Source of the DNA: Fimbriimonas ginsengisoli Gsoil 348
Lineage (GTDB): Bacteria; Armatimonadota; Fimbriimonadia; Fimbriimonadales; Fimbriimonadaceae
Direction: 5' to 3'
Assembly: GCF_000724625.1 (NCBI RefSeq)
Contig: NZ_CP007139.1
Span: forward strand, 3,162,001 to 3,226,000
Length of the DNA stretch: 64,000 bases
In this document: piece by piece, positions 43,599 through 51,472 of the stretch
Layout of the letters: each line of letters starts with the position of its first letter
Position numbering within the stretch: the first letter of the stretch is position 1
Position numbers and translations under genes: made by a program
The notes under the pieces: generated by a model
Database searches by the model: none
The model's input: only the letters and a program-made list of their open reading frames with translations
Told to the model about the DNA's origin: nothing

Positions 43599-44687
43599 CT
43601 AGTGTTTGGCCGTGGGTTCGGGGCGGGGGTGGGCGGCGAACATTACCTTGTGTTTGTCTCGGAGGCGTAGGATCTCCAAGCCTAGGAGGTGTCGCAGATC
43701 GAGCTCCTCGGCTTGGGTTTTGGCGTCGAAGTGGCATTGGACCAAGACTCCGAAGGACGGCTCGCCGAAATCCTGGATGTCCACGATCGTCTTTTCGCGA
43801 ACGGTTTTCGGTTGCCGCTCAAGCCAGGCGCGGAGGTCGCGGCAGAAGGCGTCGAGCGCTTCGGGGCCGGTGTCGTAGCTGAGGCGGAGGTCCAGCTTCT
43901 GCCGGCGGTTTCGCCGCGACGATACGTTTTCTACCGAGGCTCGGATCAGGTTGGCATTGGGCAGGGTGATGACGGTGTCTTCGAACGTCCGCACGCGGGT
44001 GGACCGGAGGTTTATCTCCTCGACGATTCCCTCGGTTTTGTCGATTCGGACCCAGTCGCCGATGGCGAATGGCATGTCGAAGAGAATCGTGAGCGAACCG
44101 AAGACGTTCTCAACTGAGTCTTTGGCGGCGAGAGCGACCACAAGTCCGCCAATTCCGAGCGAGGCGAGGATGCCGCGGACGTCGGCATTGAATAGCATCG
44201 TGGCGCCCACGAGGAAGGCGACCAAGACGATCAGGGCCCGCACGAACTTGCGAGCCATCGGGACCAGCAACCGTTCGGCCCGGTCGCTGCCGGTGGCGCG
44301 GGAGGCGATGTCGTCGCATACTGCGTCCCACATCGAATACGCCAGCATTCCGAACGCGACGATCGCGATTCCGCAAAGAATCGACCGGCCAAATCCGTCG
44401 AGATGGCTCGGCAAGACGAGCTCACCGAGGATCAGATAGCTCACCGCGACGCCGGAGAGGATTCCGATCGCTCGTCGGATCGCCCTTTCGGTTTCCAGAG
44501 TCAATCGGTTTGGCAAGAAGCGAGAACGGAAGCGGAGAAGGCGCACGGCGACGATCCGGCCGAACAGGGCCGCGACGAGAGCGGCCAGGACGAGCACGAG
44601 CACTCCAATCGCCTGCCAGGCGGCAACGCCCAAGAAGCTCCATCGCAGGGGAGCGGGAAGGTGGAGGACCCAGTCTGGCCAGGTCAC
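43599..44687 (-). CDS. Small-conductance mechanosensitive channel (MscS family)
   Basis: A 362-residue channel: about four membrane helices, with the pore-lining helix ILASLGIGGLVVALAAKDSVENVFGSL, then the beta domain MPFAIGDWVRIDKTEGIVEEINLRSTRVRTFED and the C-terminal alpha/beta vestibule. It releases solutes on hypo-osmotic shock. Start overlaps the DUF554 stop as ATGA. Confidence 0.95.
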   Translation of the reverse strand: MTWPDWVLHLPAPLRWSFLGVAAWQAIGVLVLVLAALVAALFGRIVAVRLLRFRSRFLPNRLTLETERAIRRAIGILSGVAVSYLILGELVLPSHLDGFGRSILCGIAIVAFGMLAYSMWDAVCDDIASRATGSDRAERLLVPMARKFVRALIVLVAFLVGATMLFNADVRGILASLGIGGLVVALAAKDSVENVFGSLTILFDMPFAIGDWVRIDKTEGIVEEINLRSTRVRTFEDTVITLPNANLIRASVENVSSRRNRRQKLDLRLSYDTGPEALDAFCRDLRAWLERQPKTVREKTIVDIQDFGEPSFGVLVQCHFDAKTQAEELDLRHLLGLEILRLRDKHKVMFAAHPRPEPTAKH

Positions 44688-45394
44688 GCCGCCACCGCCT
44701 TCTTGGGGATTCGTCGGCCGATCAGCACGAGAAGCGGGGCGAGGAAAATGGCGGGGAGGTAGTTGGCGGTGTGCAGGTCGGCAAGACCAAGCAGCCCGAT
44801 GCCGGTTCCCAACAGGATCGCGCCGCCCGCCCCGCTCAGCTCCGCCAAGGCGTCGGGGTCTTCGGCCAAGGGGCGAAGCGGACGCGCCATCAACGTTAGA
44901 GCACCCTGGAATAAGAGAAGCAGGCCGGCAGTGACGAGGACGCCGGGCCCGAGGGCGGCGGCGAAAAAGACGGCCGCGATACCGTCCATCGTGGACTTGA
45001 GGGCAAGGAGGTCGATCTTCCGCTCCAGCGCATCTTGCAGGCAGCCGAGCAGGGTCATGGGGCCGACGCAGAAAAGCACGAAGGTGGTGATGAGCCCCTC
45101 AGCGAATGTGCTGGAGCCGTGGGCGCCGAGCTGCGCTTTCAGCCATTCCGCGAGGTGCTCGATCCCGGCATGGATGCCGAGAGCGAGACCAATGATTCCG
45201 CCGAAGGCGATGGCGATCGCCGAGATGAGCGGGTTCTTGGCGCGCAGAAACATCCCGATCCCGATCCCGACGGTGACGAGGCCCAGGCCATGAAGCGCGA
45301 CCTGTTTGTAGCTGTCGGGGATGGAGTGTCCCACGAGCAAACCAACGGACGCCCCTACCGCGACGGTGGTCGTGTTCAGCAGGGTCCCGCGCAT
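44684..45394 (-). CDS. DUF554 membrane protein (YdfK-like)
   Basis: A 236-residue protein with about seven membrane segments; MRGTLLNTTTVAVGASVGLLVG and FVLFCVGPMTLLGCLQDAL are typical of DUF554. Function in the family is unknown, possibly transport. ATG 45394 lies 8 bases after TATCCT. The frame continues upstream but only this part looks like protein. Coupled to the mscS gene by ATGA. Confidence 0.9.
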   Translation of the reverse strand: MRGTLLNTTTVAVGASVGLLVGHSIPDSYKQVALHGLGLVTVGIGIGMFLRAKNPLISAIAIAFGGIIGLALGIHAGIEHLAEWLKAQLGAHGSSTFAEGLITTFVLFCVGPMTLLGCLQDALERKIDLLALKSTMDGIAAVFFAAALGPGVLVTAGLLLLFQGALTLMARPLRPLAEDPDALAELSGAGGAILLGTGIGLLGLADLHTANYLPAIFLAPLLVLIGRRIPKKAVAA

Positions 45395-45414
45395 TAGGAA
45401 ACAGGATACCAACG

Positions 45415-46083
45415 CTATCTGCCGGACATGGCGAGCAACAGCAGTCCCCATGCTCCTTGAGCGCAGAGGAAGAGGCAGAATTGGAGGTTCGTCGGCATCG
45501 CGTAGACGCAGACCAGCATCGGAATCCAGAACGCCCAGCAGACGATGACGAGAGAGACGAAGCGGGCCACCCAGACACCGTTCCGGCTGGCTTCGACGGT
45601 CCGACGGAACGAGAAGCCGGCATCTTTCCACAGAAACACGGTCGCGCTGATGGTGATGGTAACGAGGGGGCCGAAAAGGAGCTGATCGACCAGAACCTTT
45701 TTGAGAACGATGTCCGGAGTGGTTCCGGCCCCGATCACCCTTGCCAGGAACCGGTAGAAGAGATCGATGATCACTCCCATGAACGCAAAGAAGACAAGCT
45801 GAAAAACGAGGTCCGTTCCATCGAACTTCCCTTGACGCCGAGTGATCCGGCGGGCGATCTCTGGCAGTATCGCGCCGGCGAACGCGGTCGTGAGGGCGGA
45901 GAATGGGAGTCCGCCGCGCTGCTTCAACTCGGCCATCCAAGCGGTGGCGACCGGTGCTCCAGGAAGGAGATAGTAGGCGGCGACAAGCAGGACGGCACAG
46001 GCCTGAATAAGAACGAACGGCCGCCAATTTTGGGTGACGGCCGTTCGACCCGCGGAGATCGCCTCAGCGAGGCGAGTGCTCAT
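45415..46083 (-). CDS. Mpv17/PMP22-like membrane protein
   Basis: A 222-residue protein with four or five hydrophobic segments. VLVDQLLFGPLVT and CWAFWIPMLVCVYAMPTNLQF resemble the DQ...P and W.FWP..Q..NF..VP motifs of the Mpv17 family, which is best known in eukaryotic organelles. The assignment is by motif impression only. Its ATG overlaps the serC stop (ATGA), so it is co-translated with serC. Confidence 0.65.
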   Translation of the reverse strand: MSTRLAEAISAGRTAVTQNWRPFVLIQACAVLLVAAYYLLPGAPVATAWMAELKQRGGLPFSALTTAFAGAILPEIARRITRRQGKFDGTDLVFQLVFFAFMGVIIDLFYRFLARVIGAGTTPDIVLKKVLVDQLLFGPLVTITISATVFLWKDAGFSFRRTVEASRNGVWVARFVSLVIVCWAFWIPMLVCVYAMPTNLQFCLFLCAQGAWGLLLLAMSGR

Positions 46084-47174
46084 CCGTTACGGGAGGCGAA
46101 ATCGCGCATCAGGTCGGCAAGGACCTGGCACCCTTCCTCCGGGAAGGCGTTGTAGATGCTCGCCCGGCATCCGCCGACCGACCGGTGCCCTTTTAGGCCA
46201 TCGAGCTGCTTTGCTTGCGCTTCTTTGAGGAACGCCTTCGTGAGGTCGTCGCTGGCGAGGGTGAACGTTACGTTCATCGTGGACCGCGCACTGGGAACGG
46301 CGTGCCCTTTGAAGAACCCGTTAGATCCGTCGATGGCGTCATAGAGCAGCTTCGCCTTTCGGTCGTTCCTTTCTGCGGCGGCTTCGAGGCCGCCGGTGTC
46401 GAGCAGGTGCCGGTAGACGAGGCCGCAGATGTAGATGCCCCAGGTGGCGGGAGTGTTGTACATGGAGTCGTTTTCCGCATGCACCCGGTAGTCGAACATC
46501 GGGGGGAGGCCGTCCGGTCCCTTCGCCAGCATTTCGTCACTGATCACGACGATGGCGACTCCGGCCGGGCCCATGTTCTTCTGCGCGCCGGCGTAGATCA
46601 GGTCGTACTTACTAATGTCGACCGGGCGGGAGAGGATGTCGGAGGACATATCGCAGACGAGCGGGCCGCCCCAGTTCGGATCGGTGCTGAAGCGGACGCC
46701 TTGGATCGTCTCGTTGCTCGTGAAATGGGTGTAGGCGACGTCGTCACTGGCATCTAGGGCAAGGTCGTTTGGGACGTCGTTGTAGTTGCCACTCTTGCCG
46801 TCCCATACGACTTCCGCGTCGCCGAGGATCTTGGCCGACTCGAGCGCTTTTTTGCCCCACGAACCAGTGATGACGTACCTGGCCTTTTTACCGGCGGGGA
46901 GGTAGGACATGGGGATGGTGGCGAACTGGGTGCTGGCTCCGCCTTGAAGGAAGAGCACCTTATATCGATCGGGAATTCCGAGCAGGGCTCTGAAGTCGGC
47001 TTCCGCGTTGTGGAGAACCTCTTCGAACGGGGCGGAGCGGTGGGACATTTCCATCAGGCTCATCCCGGTTCCTCGGAAATTCATCATTTCCGCCTGGGCT
47101 TTCTCCAACACTGGGACCGGGAGCGTCGATGGTCCGGCCGAAAAGTTAAAGACGCGGTCGTATGGCTGCGGCAT
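46080..47174 (-). CDS. serC: Phosphoserine aminotransferase
   Basis: A 364-residue class V aminotransferase: FNFSAGPSTLPVPVL at the N-terminus, SHRS substrate loop, YAGAQKNMGPAGVAIVVI with the PLP lysine (about 197), and HRSVGGCRASIYNAF near the end. It forms 3-phosphoserine in serine synthesis. TAAACT sits 6 bases before ATG 47174 (47181-47186). Confidence 0.98.
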   Translation of the reverse strand: MPQPYDRVFNFSAGPSTLPVPVLEKAQAEMMNFRGTGMSLMEMSHRSAPFEEVLHNAEADFRALLGIPDRYKVLFLQGGASTQFATIPMSYLPAGKKARYVITGSWGKKALESAKILGDAEVVWDGKSGNYNDVPNDLALDASDDVAYTHFTSNETIQGVRFSTDPNWGGPLVCDMSSDILSRPVDISKYDLIYAGAQKNMGPAGVAIVVISDEMLAKGPDGLPPMFDYRVHAENDSMYNTPATWGIYICGLVYRHLLDTGGLEAAAERNDRKAKLLYDAIDGSNGFFKGHAVPSARSTMNVTFTLASDDLTKAFLKEAQAKQLDGLKGHRSVGGCRASIYNAFPEEGCQVLADLMRDFASRNG

Positions 47175-47212
47175 GGCGCGAGTTTACACGGCCCAAGTAA
47201 CCTATAGGCCGG

Positions 47213-47764
47213 ATGCGCGGAGCCGAACTAAGAACCGGACGATTGGTGGTGCGCACGCCGATGAAGGGCGACGGAGTCAAATACGCCCGTTATTACACGC
47301 TGAACCGCGAGTTTCTTCAGCCGTATTCGCCCAAATTCGACGCCGGTATGTTCTCGGCTTCAGAGTGGGAGTCGAGCATCCCGTTGATTCAGCAGCAGTT
47401 CGCCAACGGGACCACGGCTCGATTCGTTCTGATGCTTGGGGATGAGTTGATCGGCGTAGCCAACCTGACCCAGATCCAGCGCGGTCCTTCGTACTCCGCG
47501 ATCCTCGGCTACACCCTTTCCGAGGAGCACCAAGGGCACGGGTACATGAAGGAGGCGCTTGGAGAAGTCGTTCGCTATATGTTCGAGGCGCGAAACCTTC
47601 ACCGAATCGTCGCCAACTACATGCCGCGCAACGAGAGGTCCGGCCGTCTTCTGCGAAGCCTCGGCTTTCAGGTCGAGGGGTATGCGCGCGACTATCTGCT
47701 GATAGACGGGGTCTGGGAAGACCACGTGCTTTCCGCCCGGACGAACCCGGACTGGAAGGGATAA
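47213..47764 (+). CDS. RimJ/RimL-family N-acetyltransferase
   Basis: A 183-residue GNAT. LRTGRLVVRTPMKGDG opens the domain, LSEEHQGHGYMKEALGEVV is the acetyl-CoA loop, and RIVANYMPRNERSGRLLRSLGF with YARDYLLIDGVWEDH is typical of RimJ, which acetylates ribosomal protein S5. Two bases before tgt, so an operon. Confidence 0.92.
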   Translation: MRGAELRTGRLVVRTPMKGDGVKYARYYTLNREFLQPYSPKFDAGMFSASEWESSIPLIQQQFANGTTARFVLMLGDELIGVANLTQIQRGPSYSAILGYTLSEEHQGHGYMKEALGEVVRYMFEARNLHRIVANYMPRNERSGRLLRSLGFQVEGYARDYLLIDGVWEDHVLSARTNPDWKG

Positions 47765-47765
47765 T

Positions 47766-48866
47766 TTGCCCAACGTTCGTTACGAGCTCATCGCGACGTG
47801 CCCGCATACGAAGGCGCGACGAGGGCGTTTGCACACTCCGCACGGTACGGTGGAAACCCCGTTCTTTATGCCTGTTGGGACCCAGGGGACGGTGAAGACG
47901 GTCGGAAGCGAGGATATCGAGGGGCTTGGTTTTGAGCAAGTCTTGTCCAATACCTATCATTTATCCCTCCGGCCGGGCGCGGATTTGGTGGAGCAGCTCG
48001 GTGGTCTTCATCGCTTCATGTCTTGGAACGGCGCGATCTTGACCGACTCCGGGGGGTACCAGGTGATGTCGCTCTCCAACACGCGGAAGATCGATGATCA
48101 GGGGGTGACGTTTCGCTCCCACCTGGATGGGTCGCTTCATTACCTGCCGCCGGAACGATCGATCGAGATTCAGGGGCAGCTCGGGGTCGATATCAGCATG
48201 TGCCTGGACGAATGCCCGCCGTATCCGTGCACTCGGGACGAAGCCGCGAATGCGATGCGCCGGACCCACCTGTGGGCGCCACGGAACTTGGCGGTTCGGC
48301 GGGAGACGCAGGCGGTGTTCGGAATCGTTCAGGGGGGAGTGCATGAAGACCTCCGGCGGGAGTCGGCGGAATTCATTTCCTCGTTGCCGTTCGATGGGGT
48401 GGCGATCGGGGGAGTCAGCGTCGGGGAGCCGACGGAGATGCAGTACCCGGTGGTGGAGTTCACGGCTCCGCTGCTTCCGGCCGACAAGGCGCGCTACCTT
48501 ATGGGTGTCGGCCACCCGAAAGATATCTTGCACGGGGTGGCGTCGGGAATTGACATGTTCGATTGCGTGCTGCCGACCCGCATGGCGCGGCACCATGCCC
48601 TGTACACGCTGGACGGTCGGGTGAATATCCGTGCCAAACGGTGGGCAGACCACAATGGACCGGTCGACGAGGGGAGCGTGTTTCCGCAGACGGAGCGGTA
48701 CTCGGCCGCCTATATGCGCCACCTTTTCGTGGCGGGCGAGGCGCTTGGGGCTCGGCTGGCGACCTTGCATAACTTGGCGTTTTACGCCCGGCTGATGCGC
48801 GAGATCCGCGAAGCGATTGAGCAGGGAACTTGGCCCGAGTTGGCGGCCCGCTACGCGCAGGCCTGA
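47766..48866 (+). CDS. tgt: Queuine tRNA-ribosyltransferase
   Basis: A 366-residue TGT: TPHGTVETPFFMPVGTQGTVK, TYHLSLRPG, LTDSGGYQVMSL with the catalytic Asp, GGVSVGEP substrate loop and VLPTRMARHHALYT. The zinc-binding C-terminal Cys/His set is not obvious (MRHLFVAGEALGARLATLHN lacks the usual C-x-C-x-x-C), which is odd for a bacterial enzyme. TTG start at 47766 with GGAAGGGA upstream. It exchanges guanine 34 for preQ1. Confidence 0.93.
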   Translation: MPNVRYELIATCPHTKARRGRLHTPHGTVETPFFMPVGTQGTVKTVGSEDIEGLGFEQVLSNTYHLSLRPGADLVEQLGGLHRFMSWNGAILTDSGGYQVMSLSNTRKIDDQGVTFRSHLDGSLHYLPPERSIEIQGQLGVDISMCLDECPPYPCTRDEAANAMRRTHLWAPRNLAVRRETQAVFGIVQGGVHEDLRRESAEFISSLPFDGVAIGGVSVGEPTEMQYPVVEFTAPLLPADKARYLMGVGHPKDILHGVASGIDMFDCVLPTRMARHHALYTLDGRVNIRAKRWADHNGPVDEGSVFPQTERYSAAYMRHLFVAGEALGARLATLHNLAFYARLMREIREAIEQGTWPELAARYAQA

Positions 48867-48872
48867 CCTGAA

Positions 48873-48975
48873 GTGGCATGGGCTTCCAGCCCATGTGTCC
48901 CAAGGGCATCTTGCCCTTGGCGGACTCACACGACCAGGATGGTCGTGATACACATGGGCTGGAAGCCCGTGCCAC
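48873..48975. repeat. Composite three-hairpin intergenic element
   Basis: Outer arms 48873-48898 and 48950-48975 pair over 26 bp with one mismatch. Inside are two more hairpins, CAAGGGCATCTTGCCCTTGG and CACGACCAGGATGGTCGTG. Each arm (GGGCTTCCAGCCC) is also a small palindrome. Follows tgt and may terminate it, though no T-run is present. Confidence 0.85.
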
Positions 48976-49053
48976 GTAGGAACAAGGTTTGGCGTTCTTC
49001 GTCGGTAGGTTGGGGCGAGCGTGGCGGAAGGTCGGCGGCTCCGGGAGTGGACC

Positions 49054-49566
49054 ATGAAGACGCTGAAAGATCTCTTTGAAAACACGGTTAAGGACATGTA
49101 CAGCTCCGAGAAGCTGCTGCTTAAGGCGATGCAGGATATGCGCGATGCGGCACAAAGCAATCGCCTTAAAGAGGCGATTCATAACCACATCGGCCAGACC
49201 GAGGAGCACGTGCGGAGAATCGAGCAGATCGCCTCAATTCTTCACTTCGATCCGAGTGGGGTGACGTGCCAGGGCACGGTGGGTCTCGTGAAAGAGGCTC
49301 AGGAGCATCTTCAGGAGTTCGGCGGCACTCCGGCCGGAGACGCGGCGATCATCGCCTGCGCTCAGAAGGGCGAGCACTACGAGATCGGGAATTACGGAAC
49401 CGCGCTCGAGTGGGCCGAGCAACTTGGCTACGAGGAGGTGGTCCAGCTCCTGGAAATGACCCTCAACGAAGAGGAAGAGGCGGACGACCTCCTAACGGAC
49501 ATCGCCGAAGAAGACGCAAACCCGCGGGCGATGGCCGGCAGCATGGGGGGCGCGAGCCTGATTTAG
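49054..49566 (+). CDS. DUF892 ferritin-like protein (YciE/YciF family)
   Basis: A 170-residue helical protein. LFENTVKDMYSSEKLLLKAMQDM and EEHVRRIEQI give the paired ExxH-like metal ligands; EHYEIGNYGTALEWAEQLG is the family signature in the third helix. GGGAG precedes ATG 49054. These ferritin-like proteins respond to stress; iron role not proven. First of a tandem pair. Confidence 0.92.
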   Translation: MKTLKDLFENTVKDMYSSEKLLLKAMQDMRDAAQSNRLKEAIHNHIGQTEEHVRRIEQIASILHFDPSGVTCQGTVGLVKEAQEHLQEFGGTPAGDAAIIACAQKGEHYEIGNYGTALEWAEQLGYEEVVQLLEMTLNEEEEADDLLTDIAEEDANPRAMAGSMGGASLI

Positions 49567-49579
49567 GAGAGCAAAACCA

Positions 49580-50188
49580 ATGGAGACGATGCAACAACTA
49601 ATCGAAGAGTGCGTGAAAGACCTATATAGCGTCGAGAAACAGCTTACGAAGGCGCTTCCGAGGTTGATCAAGGCGGCGCAGCATCCGCGTCTGAAGGCTT
49701 CGTTGCAGACCCACCTAGAGGAGACGACCGCTCATGTCAAGCGGGTGGAAGAAGCGGCCAAGGCGATGGGATTCAAGCCGAGCGGAATGCTTTGTAAAGG
49801 GATGCAGGGAATCATCGAGGAATGCTCCGAGCACCTGAAAGAAGCGAAGCCGGGGCCGGTCGCCGACGCGATGATCATCGGTCTCGCCCAGAAGGCGGAG
49901 CATTACGAAATCTGCGGGTACGGGACGCTCTTGGAGTACATGAAGTCGGCCGGCATGCGCGAAGGGTTCGATCTTCTGAAGGAGAATATGGCGGAGGAGG
50001 AGCGATGCGATCAGCTTCTTAGCCAACTGGCCGAATCGGAGATCAACCGAACGGCGTCCCAGGTTCAGCCTGCAGAGAAGCCGAAGGGGCCGCGCCGAGC
50101 GTCGTCGTCGACAAAGGCTTCCTCCAACGGGAAACCGTCTTCCAATGGGAAGGCGAAGTCGCCGCGAGATAAAGTCAGCGTGCGTTAG
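49580..50188 (+). CDS. DUF892 ferritin-like protein with Ser/Lys-rich tail
   Basis: A 202-residue paralogue of the previous gene (LIEECVKDLYSVEKQLTKALPRL, EHYEICGYGTLLEYMKSAG), 13 bases downstream with AGGAGAG before the ATG. After the four-helix domain (~155 residues) it has a low-complexity Ser/Lys/Gly tail that could bind DNA or be flexible. Probably forms a mixed oligomer with its neighbour. Confidence 0.92.
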   Translation: METMQQLIEECVKDLYSVEKQLTKALPRLIKAAQHPRLKASLQTHLEETTAHVKRVEEAAKAMGFKPSGMLCKGMQGIIEECSEHLKEAKPGPVADAMIIGLAQKAEHYEICGYGTLLEYMKSAGMREGFDLLKENMAEEERCDQLLSQLAESEINRTASQVQPAEKPKGPRRASSSTKASSNGKPSSNGKAKSPRDKVSVR

Positions 50189-50224
50189 CGGGTGGTAAGC
50201 CTGAGGTCGTTGGCTCGGGGTTAT

Positions 50225-50295
50225 GGAGCCCCCTCTCCCTCCTTCGGATGCATGTGCCAAACGAGGGAGAGGGGGTTGAGGGTGAGGGAGTCCGG
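50225..50295. repeat. Palindromic CCGGACTCCCTCACC element, copy 2 (inverted)
   Basis: GGAGCCCCCTCTCCCTCCTT on the left and GAGGGAGAGGGGGTTGAGGG on the right, ending GAGTCCGG: the reverse orientation of 37427-37500 with a different loop. Confidence 0.9.
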
Positions 50296-50301
50296 AAAGA
50301 G

Positions 50302-50324
50302 CCGGTCTGGAGACCAGCGGTCCG
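50302..50324. repeat. GGTCTGGAGACC element, copy 2
   Basis: GCCGGTCTGGAGACCAGCGG then TCCG, directly next to the palindromic element; the same two elements are adjacent again at 59865-59959. Confidence 0.75.
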
Positions 50325-50499
50325 TCCCCTGGTATGGGAGTGTCACGCAAAGTCGCCAAGGCGCGAAGGGGGAGTGTCAATGACTCGGCGTAGGAGAAGA
50401 AGTGTGCTTGTAATACTTCCTCGATGAGCCGAGACGATATTGCCATATGGATAGAAAAGTGCTTCCTTCCTATCCATATCGGCAGATGCGTGGAGGATG

Positions 50500-51426
50500 T
50501 TACCGGCGGACTTTGGTGAAGTAGATGGGGCCTTGTAGGTCGGGGCTGGTGGCGAAGACTCCGGCGGGTACGCCGTTTAGGGCGTAGGCGAGGAGCTCGT
50601 TGGTAGCCGCGGAGGTTACGAGAAGGTTTCCGGACGGGGTGAAACCGACTCCGATGGGGCCTGATATTCCACCCGAGTGCTCAGGGACGATGAAGTCCAT
50701 GAAGGCGCCCGTCGTTCCGTTGTAGCGCAGGACCATGCCGTTGGTGGTGGCAACCGGGTTGGTGTCGTGCTGGGTGACGTAAAGGTTGCCGTCCGGTCCG
50801 AACGCGAGCCCCGAGGGACCGGCATTCGGCGTACCGAGCGGATCGCCCTCAGTCACCACGCCAAGTAAGGCGCCGGTGTTCACGTTGTACTTCAGCACCT
50901 GGAACGAATCTTGGCTAGAGAGATAGAGATTTCCGTCGGGTCCAATCGCCATACCGTCGGGTCCGTTCAGGGGGCCACCCTCGATGAAGGTGTGGAAAGC
51001 GCCGTTCGTGTACTTCACCACACGGCCGGTTGGGTGAGGGGCAGGACTGGGCGAGAAGTTTTCCGATACCAAAAAGTCGCCGTTCGGCAGGACGAGCAAA
51101 TCGAACGGGGTGCCGGCTAGCGTCCCAAGCTCGCGCTCGAAGGCTCCTTTTTGCGAATAGAGCAAGATTTTGTGGTTGACGAAGTCCCCGACGACCACCT
51201 CTCCAGTTGGCAACTGGCCCAGGCCGTTCGGACTCACCAACGGCCCCCCTTGCGCGAACACGCCTAGATAGGCTCCGGTTGCCGCGTTGTACCGAAGAAT
51301 CTTTCCATTGCCGGAGCTTCCGACGAGCAGCTCTTCGTGGGTCGAGCTTCCCGAACCAGAACCTCCGCAACCGGCAAGCGCCATTGCCAAAGCAACGACA
51401 TAGGCGAACAAAACGAAACGACGCAT
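50500..51426 (-). CDS. NHL-repeat beta-propeller lipoprotein
   Basis: A 308-residue protein. Lipobox LAGC ends the signal peptide (residues ~12-20, MALAGCGG), followed by a Gly/Ser linker and about six NHL/SMP-30-like blades (GPDGMAIGPDGNLYLSSQDS, PSGLAFGPDGNLYVTQHDT, GPIGVGFTPSGNLLVTSA). Membrane-anchored; ligand unknown. ATG 51426 has GAGGGGG upstream; the frame extends further but not plausibly. Confidence 0.88.
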   Translation of the reverse strand: MRRFVLFAYVVALAMALAGCGGSGSGSSTHEELLVGSSGNGKILRYNAATGAYLGVFAQGGPLVSPNGLGQLPTGEVVVGDFVNHKILLYSQKGAFERELGTLAGTPFDLLVLPNGDFLVSENFSPSPAPHPTGRVVKYTNGAFHTFIEGGPLNGPDGMAIGPDGNLYLSSQDSFQVLKYNVNTGALLGVVTEGDPLGTPNAGPSGLAFGPDGNLYVTQHDTNPVATTNGMVLRYNGTTGAFMDFIVPEHSGGISGPIGVGFTPSGNLLVTSAATNELLAYALNGVPAGVFATSPDLQGPIYFTKVRR

Positions 51427-51472
51427 CGATAACCCCCTCGGGGCAAGGCCCCGTGATAGGATACTAAGCGCC

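Larger units (their letters stand above)
50189..50499. other. 311-bp intergenic region with two repeats and a hairpin
   Basis: No gene seen. Contains the palindromic element 50225-50295, the GGTCTGGAGACC element 50302-50324, and a hairpin with 10-bp stem ATATGGATAG / CTATCCATAT (50445-50454 with 50470-50479) 20 bases past the stop of the leftward NHL gene, which may end that transcript. Confidence 0.7.

Noticed and set aside
45395-46027. Long leftward extension upstream of the DUF554 protein
   Set aside because: It overlaps the Mpv17-like gene in another frame and shows no protein-like pattern; the membrane protein starts properly at 45394.
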